A stretch of 64,000 bases of DNA, taken from positions 34,914,630-34,978,629 of the forward strand of contig NW_022145609.1 of NCBI RefSeq assembly GCF_000002235.5, in the 5' to 3' direction. The notes under the pieces were generated by a model. That model was not told where the DNA came from. It saw nothing but the letters and a program-made list of their open reading frames with translations, and did no database searches. The position numbers and the translations under genes are program-made. Source of the stretch: Strongylocentrotus purpuratus. Lineage: Eukaryota > Echinodermata > Echinoidea > Camarodonta > Strongylocentrotidae. How positions within the stretch are numbered: the stretch's first letter is position 1; each line of letters begins with the position of its first letter. This document shows, in pieces, positions 13,501 through 28,422 of this stretch.

Positions 13501-16500
13501 TTTACCTTTAAATAAATGAAAACATAATCTACACAAATCAAAATCACACTTTTATACACTAATCAGAAGGGTTAGATTGCCCTTTGTATTTGACACGATA
13601 CACTTTGCTCACTACCAATGGCAGAACACTGCCTACCACATAAACACCACGCTAGCTGCCTCCCAGTACCCCCCCCCCCCCCCCCCCCACTATACACACC
13701 ACCATGCACATCTCCCCTTTCCCTGGTTCCAGTGCTAGTTTACCCAGGCTGCCTACTTCACTACTGCAACCTGTCACATGTGGTACCTTTGGGTGATAAA
13801 CCCTACACATGTTGCTCCAATGACAGACCATTTCCGGAACTTGAAGTGACCACTTGAATGAAGCCTTCCCCCATAATGGTCAACTGCCATTGTGACCCAC
13901 TCCACATTGCCTTGTTCATGTGGTCTCCCTTTTCAAGGACCTCATTTGTTTACTCAAGACTCCCCATTATCTTCCCCACTCTGTAAAAGCGTTCTCATAC
14001 ATCAAATGGTGAAGACATGTTAGGTATCAGACCTGTGGTAATATAATACAGTGCAAAATGAACAATATAAGTCTACAGCATTGATTTACCTTGAATTACA
14101 ATTTATTTCAAATCATGAAAGATACAACAGTCCATTTGAACAGATCTCAGACCTATGACAAAACTGTTTTTATTCCAAACTAGGCCCTATTTGTAGCACA
14201 AAACTTTGAAATAGTATGAAATATTGTAATTTCTCAAATAATTTGCAGTACAAAACCCTTCAAAGAGAATGTGATTATGCTAAATCAAAATATAACTTAC
14301 AAGAATGTTCAAATAATCCAATTAAATGGACATCTAATGATCTAAATAAGTAACTCCACCAGAATATGGGACTAATACATTTAGTAAGCCCAGATCTTGA
14401 TGTGAGCAGGTAGGTGAAACACCTTTCTTTGTTTGAATCATTGAGAGACCGAGTAAAAAGAATGTTTACAAGGAATGAGATGACACTCAAACATGCAGTA
14501 GGAAGGAGGGGAACTAACTAGAAAATTGAAAAGACAAGAAATCATGAGAGAATTCAAAGAGCACAAAATATATGAAATTGAAAGATGGGCAAAAAAAAAT
14601 CATGAAAAGCAAGGTTACAAAGGGGTAAGGAAGGAATAAGACAGAGACAGAAAGAGGGAGAGAGACAGAAAGAGGGAGAGAGAGCGAGAGAGAGAGAGAG
14701 AGAGAGAGAGGGGTCATATAAAGAGGAAGATAACAAGATGGTAGAGGTAGACACTAAAGCCACTAGTGGTATTCGTCCTTGCTAGCACTATCTAATATGA
14801 GGTCCAAAGAATTCTTCCTGGTACAGGTTTATTTTTCTGCAGATTGTGTTTATCTCTTGAGTCTTGGTATAAACACACAACCTTCATCACAATACTCTTT
14901 CATCTGGCCTACACTATAAGTTCCAGACCTGCTGGGAAATCTTACTACCTACACCTAACAAAAATCGCGCTGACCTCCCAAATTCTTTGTAAAAAAAATA
15001 TACATGAATCTGAGTCAATGTCATATTCTAAGCAACATAAGTGGCCAAATCCTAGCTATTTTGGTTGAAAGACTCCCATTAATTAATACCAACCACATTT
15101 GCTTTAAGCAGGCATATGGGCCAATCAGATAACTGTATGAAGATGATAGTGCTCATCGAGCAAGGTTTAGAGTTAGAATATTAAATTATAGAATACTTTT
15201 GATGACATTTCCTATTCAATACTACCATAATACTTGGTATGGGACAGCAAAGTACCAATATCCTTGGAATAAGCCACTTCCAAGATACTATCTAGACATG
15301 GGCAGAAGAAGGTAATTTGTGCTTTTTCTCTTAACCGGAAATTAGCCTGGAAAGATCCAAAATATATACGCATTTCAAAACAGCTTTGCATTTATCATTT
15401 CTCAGAAACATGATTCTGGCTCGCTATCACGATAACGCCCAAAATGAAGTATACTCAGCTGAGTGAAAATTTGCTAGGAAGGGAGGGATGGCGATTTAAA
15501 TGTTTTTTTTGTTTGAGATGGCAAGAGAACAAGGTAGAAAAGAGTGCAGGGACATTTGTGAAGAGGTTAAAAGAGGAGAGGAGAGAGAAAGAGAAAGAGA
15601 AAGAGAGAGAGAGAGAGAGAAAGGGAGAGAGAAAGAGAAAGAGAGAAAGAGAAAGAGAGAGCGAGAGAGAGAGAAAGAGAGAGGGGGAGAAGAAGGACAA
15701 AAATGTAAAAAGGAGAAATGGAGAGAAATACGACGGAAGAACAAGATGGAGTTAAAAGAATTGACAGTAAGAGATCGCAGAATAGGAGAAGAGGATAACG
15801 AAATGGAGTGCTAGCAGCTGGGCTTGGTCGTCATAGCAACCAGCTTGATTCAATTTTTAGCCTCTGCTTGAATCCCAATGCCCCAGGAGAACCTGAACAT
15901 AGCATGAAAGACACACAGGTCAAAGGGTCATTAAGCCACCAATTCTATTTTCTCCCTCTCCTCTCTTCTTTCTTTCTTACCTTCTTTCTCTCCTTCTCTC
16001 TCCTCCCTCTCTCTCTCTCCCCATCCTCCCTCCCTCCCAATCCTCCCTCCCTCCTTTCTGTCTCTCCTTTCAAGCATACCTTCACTTATTCTTTGGGGTA
16101 AAGTTTCCATTAAATTAGGCATTATTCTTTAAAAAGTTAAAGACCCTATCCGATGAAAATACAACTTGATATAAATGGAAAACTGAATGAATGTAGAATA
16201 CAAATATATAAAGGAATAAAAAGAATTCATTCACACAAAAGCCGATTAAAACCTCATTTTCCACACCTCTCCAAATTACGGGTCAATAGGGGTCAAATTT
16301 GCTGAAGTTAGTGACGACCGGTTCACTAGCTGAGGCGATGAAACGTGCTTAATTAATGCAAAGTCATTGTAAATATGCATACTCCACATAAAATGATTTC
16401 ATCAAGTCAATAGCTAGTTTTTAGGTCAACAACTTCTGATTTTCAAAGCTTTAGATTTTGAGTTTTCAGAGAGCTGATACTCATCTGACAGACACTAAAA

Positions 16501-19500
16501 TGGCATATAATTGATATAATTAATCTATGACTTATAAGCTTTCAGTTAATATATAATTCATCCATTTCATTTTTCGGTTCAGATATGGTCTTCAATGATC
16601 AAACAGTCACAAATATTGCCTGACATGTAACTCCTTGTATGTGGTGCACAACCCCTATTTGACTGTCACCATTCAATGGCTCATGATGCAATGTGCACAA
16701 ATGTCAACGTGATAATGTGCAGCCACAATGACTTATTTACTGCATTCACTCACTCACATACATGTATATGCTTGAGTTGGGCAATGGATTCATTAATGGC
16801 TTTAAATTGGCCCTTCTGCATGCAAACTGAACCATGTTGAGAATACATAGGCTGCGTTCATGCTTAAATTTTGAAGGCAGAATGAGCGATCTGAAACGCT
16901 CATCGTAAACGCTCATCGTGATCGCAGTTCCACGATGTAGTGTTCATGCTTACTTCTCTGGCTCCCCAGGCAATTCTCCGTGTGTGGCCTTAATTGGTCT
17001 TCCAGCTGGATTCGCAAACCTTCACTGTGCATGCTACGTAGACCCACTAGAGGTCAGTGCGTTGACCCCATTTAAACGCGTTTACAAATTGTAAACGCAT
17101 CTTTTTGTGAGTTTACGATCGGCGATCGTGATCGCCGTTTTTCGGTGATTCTACAAAAGTGAGCTAAGACGCAACCGTGTTTTAAACTAAACACGTAACA
17201 GATGCCTGATTCTGGCCGTCAAAATCAAGCATGAACGCGCCCTTAGACATATGAACATCAGCAATACATTCTAGTTGTGTGAACAGTTCCTCAGTTTCAC
17301 TTTTTCAATGACAAATTATGAACTTGAAGTAAAGCCACATTCTAAAGGAGTAGCTTTCCCTCTCTGAACTGTATTGGTGACAGGGGTCAAGAACTTTCCC
17401 TGAAATACATCAAAGGACCTCCAAGTAGGTTATTTTTAACTTTGGGATAAAACATATTGAGCCTAATTCTACCATTCAAGGTTTACTGTCATTTTATTAG
17501 CAGATAATTTTTGTCCCCTCTTCATTTTTGATTCTCTCCATCTCCCCCTCTCAGCCATAATATCCATGTTTTTGGCTCCTACTCATCATCATGTGCTCCA
17601 TTTTTCAACAGGAGCACATCATGTCCATTTTTTCATCCCTCTATGTCAAATAGCCTTACCACACACTCTCTATACAATAGCATTGTAAAGCTATACCAAT
17701 CCATGACAGGTTCATGACATAAACCTTGAGCCACACACAGCGTTCTACTCAACAGGAATGGCATGAAACCTGATAACCTCCCTTTTTCTCTCTCGGTTTC
17801 CTCCTTCTTGGAGTTCAATGGGGCCACGTTCTTAGAGATATTTCCAAAGTTTACTGCTCCAACGCAAGCTTCACCAAAGAAAAGGCAGAAGGTTAAACAA
17901 AAAAATCCTCTGCCATTGGATTTATTGTATTAAATTCCTTACTAAAGACTGCAGTCCTAGTCCCCACTCATAAATCACACAAAGAATGACTAACCCATTC
18001 CCTTTCATAAGGATGGATTCTCTTCCACAGAGATCACAGAGTATCTATGGCAGTATTCTAAAATTTAAGTTTTCAATTATGATTCCTCTCTTTGGAAATT
18101 TTAATTCCTGGCATATGTTCTGAAAGTAAATTTATCTTGTTCTCCTTGTACTAATGGATACTTTAATTCCACGGCCATTGTGATGTATGAGAGTGAATTA
18201 TAAAGCAGACAATCTTCACTCTTTCTTGCAACTTAATAAGGAAGGTGCATGCACTTTCACAAAATTGAAGAGAAGAGAAAAAAAAAAAAAAAAAAAGAAG
18301 AAAGGAATTTATCCGATTGTTTTGAACAAAAAAATGTAATTCTCTTCTACAATATTCTTTTTCTCACTAGTGCACTACTTCTAAACACATATTCAAATTT
18401 CTTTTCTTGAAATTTTGATTTTATAATTCTTTCACAAGTTGGCTTAAATAGAAGCAGAAAAACGAGAGATAACAGGTCCGTGAAAAATTTGAGCAAAACA
18501 AAAAAAAAAGTAAGAAAGCTATGAATTTTTGAAGTTGCAATCAATCAAACACATATTGGCAACTCTGTGACATATCTTGCATGGTCCCTTCCCAAATACC
18601 CTGGACTAAAATACTTCAAAAAATGATATTTTACATGTACCTAAGAAAATTTGCTATCGTAAATTCACCTTAATTACAATTATTGCTAATATGTTTTTAT
18701 ACGACCCCTGGATGAAAAAAGTCTGTCATCAAGGACTAAGGAAACAAAAGGTAATGATTTTTGTTTGTGCAGGGCAAATTGGAGAGAAGCTTGCAAGATA
18801 CCTCAGTGGTACCAATTTGTGCTTCACTGTTGACAACTTCAAAAATTCCTTTCTTTCCTATTCTTAATCAGAATTTGCTCAGACTTTCATTAATTCAAAT
18901 TTTCTCTCATTTTTCTGCTTTAAATAAAAACCAACTTAATATCAGGGTGGACTTCCCCTTTAACAATGAGTGTTTTTGTTGCATTTCACCTCGTAGGAGA
19001 GGAACATACAGATAGACAGTCACTACTCACCAGACCTGCCAACCTCTGGAGTTCAAAAACTGTATTCTTTTGTGTCAAAAGTTGTATTTTACTGACAAAA
19101 GTTGTATTCTTGAAAATAAACACGGATTGTTGCGCGGATCAATGCCTCTTACAGTTTCTACCTACAGGAAGAATTTTTTTTATTGATCATTGGTTGAATA
19201 TGCATTATTTCGTCACGACTGGTGTGTTCGATGAACCAATAAACATCCCCAAATTGCTGATGTGAGATGCTTGTAGGATACTTTACAGGACAGAATGGAC
19301 ATTTTGCCATTGAAAATGGCGGACGCACACACAACATATTCATTAAAAAAATTAAAAAAAAAAAAAAATTAAAAAAAAAAAAATCTTTTTTTTTTTTTTT
19401 TTTTTTTTAAATCATATTTTATTAAGGAAAATCGTACTGTCGTATTTGCTTCTAAAAATCGTACTAAATACGACTAAATCGTACTGGTTGGCAGGTCTGA

Positions 19501-22500
19501 CTCACTACTCACAGCAATCCTGCACATCAAACACACTCATTAACATGATTATTCATCAAATAATCCACACATGTGAACCAGTGCAAATAGAGTAACAAAA
19601 GGGGTTATGAATGGGTAAAAAGAAATGTGAGCTGGACTTACCCGAAGTGGAATTTCTGAGGGTAATGAGGTAGATGTGTGTGCCAGGAGGAACATATCGT
19701 CCACTCCTACTCCTAGAGCTAAAAATGGTAAAACCTGCAGGAAAAGAGAAAAAAAAGAAAATAATAAAAACCAATCCAATGTAATTCAAACATTTCAACC
19801 ACAGGCATACATATTCTGCACAATCTACTGTTGAGTTAGACATTTTACATTCAATGTACAACTGAAAAATGTTTATAACTAGCCAAAACAAAATATCAAT
19901 ATTTTAACACTATTTTAGACAAAGTATGAAGGAAATTTGGGAAAATAAAGTTCACATACCTAGTTTGTACAATTTCTGGTTTAAAGCCCCACTGCACTAC
20001 GTATAGCTACTTGCACCTTCTATATATCAAACAATGCCTAATTGGTGCCTGTTGGTCTCCCATGATCCCCTTTTTCCTATGTTAATTGAGAGCTGATTTA
20101 ATGAGATAACCACCTGCCAGTGACCATGCAGGGAGGACTTATTCCCCCTGGCCAAACTAGTGCAGACGAGCTTTAAATAACTGTACTCATGCCCACAAAA
20201 ATAACCTTTAAAAAATCCCAATTCAACTTGGGAACTGTGCTAGTATGGTAGTGTCACCCAACTTCATGCACAGTACCATGTATTTAATAAAAAAGTGAAA
20301 AATTAAATCTGCAAGATTTTGAAATTCTGATACCACTAATGGAAAGAGGAACTTAGAAATCTGAATTACGTAGTGAATTTTCTATGAACTTGAGTGGGCA
20401 ATTATCTGTCTATTCCGAAAAAATGTCAAACCAACTGAGATTGTAGATATTTTGCCTTCCAATTCATGCTGGGCAATACGACCTAATAAATAGTGTATTA
20501 TTGTGTCCAAAATTACAATAAAGACTATTAGTACAGCCTGGTGACATGACACCCATTTTTATAACACTTACGAGTCAACTTAGCTATATCTTCCTAATTA
20601 ACCCACTCCTCTGATCTTCATAAATTACGACTACCCTTGAAAGTGACTTGCATCAACTGGTTTTAAACCTGATGACCATTATACCATAAAACATGTTTGG
20701 TGCATTTCATTGATGTACATGATACTACATGTAGAGGTATACTTCAAGAGGAGTGTTACAGGAGATGTATTACATAGAAGAAGAGCATGTACATGTAGAC
20801 CACATGGATGGCAATATTCCCTCGGGACCCCTCACAAACCATGTGACACTTTGACACTTGACCTGACTCATTACTTTTGTTGAGTGATGCCTGGCTCCAT
20901 TATCCATCTGCCCTACACCTCTCTCTCTCTCTCTCTCACTGAAGTTCATATCCACCTTCTCATCCTCCTTCCCATCCTCATCCACATCACTATCATTCCC
21001 ATCCTTACGAGGTAGACCATTCAATTGTTCATACCCATCAACCTAATCACCAAGTTTGGAAGCATTACACCTTATTCACACCATCATTGATTTTACTTGG
21101 GAGAACTAAGCCTATCCTCTCCATTTATCCATACATTGTCTGTGTACTTTTTATGTCAATATACTAGCACCTAGCAAACCCCCCCCCCCCCCTCCAAAAA
21201 AAAAAAGAGTTTGATTTTCTTCCCGAATTTTGTCTTGGGCGCTAAATATCCCTCAGTCTTTCCCAATACTGACCACTTTATCTTTTGATTCCCTGCCTCA
21301 AATGATTTCTGGAGTTATATTTTTCTTACATTCCCCTTTTCCCCTCAAATCCTACCTCTTCTGCATGGTATTCACCTTCCCCAATCCTCCTTCTCCATCA
21401 CTCTATCTGCATTCTCCCACACAGAAATCGTAACATATTTCCCCTTTTCCTCAATTGATTTCTCCTCACATTGCCCTTTCATTACCCATTTTCTTTCTTC
21501 TACCCACCATTTCCAATTAATAAACCCCATTCATCCTACTCTATCCTGTACGTGCCCTGTTCCTCCATCACTCTCTCTGCACTCTCCCCACAGAGCAGTC
21601 AAAACATTCACGCCATTAGCAGGGGCTCCTTGCCTCCATGTAATGTTATTTCACATGTCACTTCCATCACAGGGTCTATTTATGATAGGACAACATGTCA
21701 CCATGGGCTCAGGTAGGTGAGCTTCCAATATCATCATCTCAGCTAGCTCCCCAGCCCCCCCCCCCCCACCTTTTGAAAGTGCTTTTGAAAAAAGTTCAGC
21801 CATGTTGTTTTCCTCTGCAGGAGATACATAATACATACATCCTCTTATAATCAGAATCAAGTTCTTTGGGTACATAACTGTATGTCTTGCTGTGTACATT
21901 ATCATCTTGCCAAATGCTGCCCTCGATCCCCCTTCTTTTTCACTGGTACTTTTCAGAAATCTTCAACATTCTTGTTTCTCTCTAAAAAAAACATTACACA
22001 GACCTTCTTGGACTCCAAGTTTTCATGAAATAATCAGAATTTGGGGACTTCATGCCTCTATCATCATCTTGGAAAGGTGTTCTTCAGAATGGTTGTTTCT
22101 CTCATAAGGAGAGAAGTAACCTTCAACTAATGTACATCCTTTACCTTTCAAATTCTGGGAATTTGATAGATCACTTATATATTTCATTATCTTGACAAGT
22201 CTAGCCTATGCACCGCCTCCCTCCCCCCCCCCCCCCCAACACATCGGTCAATACACAAGATCTTTTTAGTATCCATCACAGCAGGAATGAAAATACATTG
22301 TACATCAATTTAGCCAAACTTGTAACACATTAGAAAGCATGTAATTCAGGCAGTTATGCAGATAAAACAGTACAAATAAAACTATTTCAAAATAAAAAGA
22401 CCTTTACTAATAACTAATATCTTTTCATATCAAATTCATACTATTTACATGTGACAAACAAATGGCAATCACTCAAAGTCAGGCAAAATATATTAGACTT

Positions 22501-25500
22501 ACAGTCAGTTCATTCCATGCAATACTCAAACTAAGAAATACTATGGGGAATGGATCAAGAGAAAAGGACAAAGAAGAGAACAAAAGAGATAATCAAGGAA
22601 AGCAAGCCAATGGAGAAGATGAACAAAAGATGAAAAAAAGAGGAAAATCACTGACCTGAGTTGTAGATGCATTGAATATAATGCCAATAAGAGCGCAAAA
22701 CCCTAGTCCTGCCGCTACTGAGCCTGCTACAAGCAGAACTCCAAAAAGACCTAGCCCACCTTGGGACCGTACACCATCGTAGAGCTTCATCATGGTTAGT
22801 GTGGCGTACATTGTCTACCCAAATAAAGAGAAATTTGAGAATGTTAGCATTTAATTCTCTACATTTTATAGGATTGTAACTTAATCTTTTGGGTCACTAG
22901 CACATGAATGATATTCTGTTATCACCCCTCCAACAGACCCATCCCACCTTACACTGTAGGACCATATCCTAAGCTTCATCAGGGTCAGTGTGGCATACAC
23001 GGGGGCATACACTGCCTAAGAGATGAAACAAAGTATCAAGTTCACCAGAAATGTTTTAACAATATCTATTAAAGACCATTATAACAGATGAATGATATTG
23101 TATTGCATTACACTGCATGTGGGAATATCATTTTTGGTGCACAAAGCTTTCACTACTTGTAATATTGCACTAGCTGTGGGTGAAAAGTGATTGCATTTCG
23201 AAGAGCCAGGATACATAAATATTTTCATGCTCCACAATGACATTAGTGATATCAGAGGCAATATCTAAAGTATACCAATCCCCAAAGCTCTTGATTTTAG
23301 GGGTTCCGTGTGGCTATACTGTATTCATAATATGAGCTTCAAATATTACTTTGACAAAGAGATATTGCAATTAAAAAATGTATTTTTTAGTAGACTGCCA
23401 ATCCACACATATATATGCACTCACATAGATTACAGCTCTCAAATCTAAATATATTCTCAGTGAACCATAAAATCATGCTGAGTAAACTAGTTAACCCGGG
23501 CGTACAGAATAGGAATGACACGAAACCCAAGACTGACCCCCTGTCCACACACAACATTTTCCGTGATTAGCTATACCGTTTCGCGATAGTTTTACGATGA
23601 AAATTATGCGTGTGGACGCTCACTAACGATACGTCGTATAACGAAACTAGTCTAATGAAACGCAGGTTTGGGCATCGTTTCGAACTGAAACTCGATAAAG
23701 AATCACGCCTAATCACGGAAAATGTTGTGTGTGGACAGGGGGAGTGTAACTAGTGTAACTAACTGGCCGGGGCTTAACGTGTCCTCGAGCGAAAGGAGAC
23801 CAGACCTCTCATTTTCGCTTCCATTTCATGACCGCAGTAGCAAACTGCGCACCTATACGACATTTCGCTGTAGAGTTTCAGGATTACTTTCTTCTGTGTG
23901 TGGACATCCTGGAATTTATATGATGATTATTTATACGACGTTTCTTGTGTGTGGACACTCCGAAATTTATACGATGATTCTTTATACGACGTTTCGTTAT
24001 AGTGTTTCGGAATAAATTGTTTTGTGTGTGGACACGCTGTGATTTGGGTTGAGTGTTATCCTTTATTTTATTCATACTCCTTAACCGTTTACCTATAGAA
24101 TGTAGGTAAAGTTTATTATTTTAAAGGCTTATATTATACAATCTCACTATACACAAATCATTTGTTCGGGTGACTGGTACACACTAAAGACTGAACACAT
24201 TGGTGAAATCAAAGTAAGATGGACCTTTTGAAAAAGACACTCACCATGATAGCGTAACCCATGGCAACCCGAACAACACTTGTCCGTGAGAAGTCTTGGA
24301 GGAGATCTTCCAGAGATGCAGATGAGAGAGCATTGATGTCCTGAGTTGTGTTGGATATTGAGCTATTTCTCACAATCTTAAACAAACAAAAATGTTAAGA
24401 GAGGCATGAATAACTCAACTGGTCATGAAGTATCTATTTTGATTCATGCATTCTTACTGCACTACATTTAATGATTCAGAGACCTTGTTGAATATCACCT
24501 GACATTACAAAAAAAGGAATGTTGCATAATAAAATAATTGCATCTGATTGGCTACAAGAAATTTTCAATCTGAACATAATGGTTTATTGACCTATGTATC
24601 ATAACCAGAGGGCATATATCACAAAATCAGCAAAATTCTAAGTTAACGGACATTCAATTAAAAAATGGATTATAAATTTCACATGCACTTCAAAGGGATG
24701 TCTAAGAACTAAGGCTTATCAAACCGTTTGCTTCATGTTGACGTTTATACTCACATTTGTAAATTTTCTCTGCCACTCATTGAGAATTGCTTTTGCTTTC
24801 TCCTCTGTCCATTTGACCTCACTGACCTTGATGTTGTTCTTCCATGCCTCATACATGTCTTTCTCCCCCCTGAGCTGGATGATAGTCTGTAAAGCTTCGG
24901 CACTGAGAAGCAACATGGAAGGACAAACAATGACACTTGTCAGGTCTGTTATTTCCAGGGAGCCCTGGCAATTTGAGGTATCTTTTTAATTCTGGTACCT
25001 GCCCAAACTTATACAACAGAAAATACCTGCTAGATCTACTAAATGTACTCTTTTTTGATGTAATTGTTCATAGAAACTTGCTTGAATGTGACTATTTATA
25101 TCAGCCAAATAGCTTTAAAAAAAACTCTCTCTAAATATGTCTTCTTCATAACATACCAATCAAATAATTTTAAAAGAAAAAATATATTTCCTTTCTAGAT
25201 ACCTCATGTTTTTTTAAAGCCGATATTTACTTAGTAATCATTACAAGTTTTATCATCGCTGTTGCAAGGCAGGTTGTGACTATAGTCAAAGAAGCTATGT
25301 ACAGACATGGCTGTAATACACGCTGAACAAACCCAAACAAAATACATGATCATAACAAGATATTCTTCAATAGTTGTCCAAGAAATGCCAAGGAAATAGT
25401 GATAATGGAGGAGTTACTAGGTACATTTTAATTGGAATGGGCCTGCTGCAAGTTACTTGCGCTTGTAGTGGTACTTGATCAATTGATGCTATACAAAACC

Positions 25501-28386
25501 CTTCTATTTACTATAAACAGTAATTCCTTCTCCACTGCAAATATAATTGACAAGAAATGTTCAAACCCCTGAACTGGGCACAATATATATCTTCTTTAGG
25601 AACAATTTTCCAAAAATGTTATGTGTATTTGATTGTGGAAGAGAGACCTAGTACATTTTAAAAAATAAGGTTAAACCTTATTTTGGGTCATTCAAATTCT
25701 TGTGCAGGATTCGCAAACCATAGAAAGCAAAGATTTACCATATCATGGAAGAAGCACACTCTAAACTCTCAACTTTCTTATCAAGCAATGTAACATGTAC
25801 ACAGGAAAGGGGAGGGGCAAAACCTGTCCCTGAACAACTGCAATGCATCGTTACAATTTCTTCAGGCAGTATGTATCATCAATTTCCTCCTATAAGTCAC
25901 ACAAAGCTTTACAGGGTGAATAGCGCTTGTGGTTGTTTTCAATCAAATTAACCAACAGCCTTCATCAGTAAGGCAAATCATGTTACATGCCAACTCTTAA
26001 CATAAAAATTAATGCTAGTCATTTAAAAAAGGAGGAAATTACTCAAACCCTACATGTAAAGACTTCATTATGTAACATCTGCTTGTTCCTGTTTTGCATC
26101 ATTTTCAAGAAATGATACGCTGGCTTTTATCCAATTAGACATAATTGCCGGTTTGTTCAACCATTCCATTACAAATTTCCAAAATCGTAACTTTTATTTT
26201 CATACATTACAGTTGTCAGATGTATTGTGCCACTCTGGTATATATCAGATAATCAAATGTATATTTTGGAGTATGGTAGAATGTGCTAATTAATAGAGAA
26301 CTCATGCATTAACCATCTTTTTTTCCTCCTTCTTAATATAAGAGAAATTAACTGCACATCAGTACTTTGTCATCAGGTTAAGGTAAGGGTAAGTGGAGGG
26401 TTAGGGTTAAAATTATATTTAAGATTAAAGGGAAATCCAACCTTGATAACACTCTACTCTAAAAGTAAGCAGAAAAGCCAGAGAAGCATCCTTGTGAAAG
26501 TTTGAATAAAATCAAGTACAAAATGAGAAAGTGATGAATTTTTGAAATTTGCAATCATTACAGGTATGGGCTCTTCAAATCGGTTGAATCAGTAATTTCT
26601 TTGTGATGTAGTAGCGGACAACTTTCCCAATTGGTCCTAAAGACACACATACACTCAGGAAGGTCTTTTCTTATTAGAGGACCTGTAATAGTACTTCAAA
26701 CTTTATATATATTTTGAGTAGTGCCCCAAGGGTGAAGGCACATATAAGTGATACTTTTGTACACTGCAAACAAGAGTGTTATCCGCCACTACGTCACAAT
26801 CCACTGAAAAAATTGCCAATTGCAGATTCGCACAGCTTTTAAAAGTGATCTTGTTTCTTAAACACTTGAAACTTTCTTATTATTGGTCGATTTATTGCAA
26901 ACTTTTGCAATTTTGTTTCTTTGATTTGTTTTTCTTTTGTTCAAATGAACATCATTTAAGGGACGGATAGCCCTTTAAAGTCAGGACCAGGGACTGGTTC
27001 AGGTACTGGTTAGGGTGGGGTATGTATTACTAATGGTTGGTATTCAGCACTTGTTGAAACATTGACTGGTGTCAAAGAGTGGGATGGATAAACTCACCTC
27101 TCTACTGTACCGCTCTGGTTTTTGGAGACTCCTCCTAGTAAGAGTTCCTCTGGCCACTGCATGTAGCGGCTGGCAAACCCTGCACAACCCCCTGTTAATT
27201 GAGCTGCAATATTTGGGATCTGGAAACACAAACAAGATGCATTTACTTTGATGAGTTCTCTGTTTGAACACTTCTCTTTGAGTTGTTTATTCATCTTTAT
27301 TCAAGAAAGTATACATATAACATAATAATAAAGATGTTACATAAAACCCAGGACAGAGATTTGAGCCATTGAGCAATTACATTCCCAAACACTTCCCATA
27401 AGGTCCCTGTCCGTCTGATGGATCTTATTCCATAAATATGTTATCATTTCTAGATCAATTAATACCAAGAAGAAGCAGGCTACAAATTATTCATTGTGCA
27501 AATTATGTATCGATGACTAAAGAAAAAGCAAAAACAAACAAATTCTGGACAAAAATATACAAAGGACAGGAAGGAAAAATGACTTACCTCTCCCGATAAT
27601 TTGTTGGGTGCCATGTCAGGACATTCTTGATCTAAAGGATTTAGACAAGGTTTAACTTGATAGGCATGCCCAATACCCGTCTGCAAAAAGAAAAGACAAA
27701 TAATTTTATTCAAGTATATATAATTCAGCTTGGCATACATACATTTATGTCCCAAGACAATATGAAACCAGCAATTGTATAAAAATAACTTTGTAACGGT
27801 GGATAAAAATTACTTTTCATTGACACAAATAGCAGTTAACATTTGAGTACAGAATTATCATTTATGTTTCATAATACCAATCAGACTTAAACAAATAAGT
27901 AAACAATTTGAGAGTATCCTCCAATCTTTAATTCCATGATATATGCACAATATTTTCTTATACAATTATGGGTGAGGGTCTGTAAGATCGGATGACACTA
28001 AAAGCATTGACAATATTTTACGCTTTAGTGAACAATGGCTTATCTTGAGAAAATCATGAAAATTCATTCGCACAAGAATGTTTCATCCTTGGACTAGATC
28101 AAAGTGCAAATTTGGCCGTTATTGCATGTAAGTATCAATTATTTATTTTAAGAATAATTTGTTCTTTTAGACTGTAATTCTCTGATTGCACAAATGAAGT
28201 ATACTTACTCTATTAATAATATCTTCAAAGGCTTCTGGTGAGAAATACTCTTCATAGCCCTCAAAAAGTTTTAGTAATCCAAGAGGGTCCAAAGTGGTCC
28301 ATCTCAGAGTTTTGTTATAATGTCTGAAATGACAAAACAAAATCGTAATAATACAAAATTTGTATGAATGGCAAAAAATATATACT

Positions 28387-28422
<36 letters not shown>

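Larger units (their letters stand above)
8754..19641. other. 10.9-kb intron between helix-5 and helix-4 exons
   Basis: No coding sequence recognised. It contains a tRNA-derived SINE (9155-9425), G/C homopolymer runs (9726-9738, 9973-9987, about 11936-11946, 12177-12187, 13671-13688), CT and GA tracts, a foldback pair (11205-11591), TIR elements at 13152-13507, 16850-17242 and 19031-19499, and a dispersed repeat at 18768-18963. Confidence 0.7.

Noticed and set aside
15444..15814. Overlapping Arg/Glu- and Ser/Leu-rich frames of 80-104 codons
   Set aside because: Translation of the GA purine tract on both strands. No complex-sequence portion resembles a protein family.
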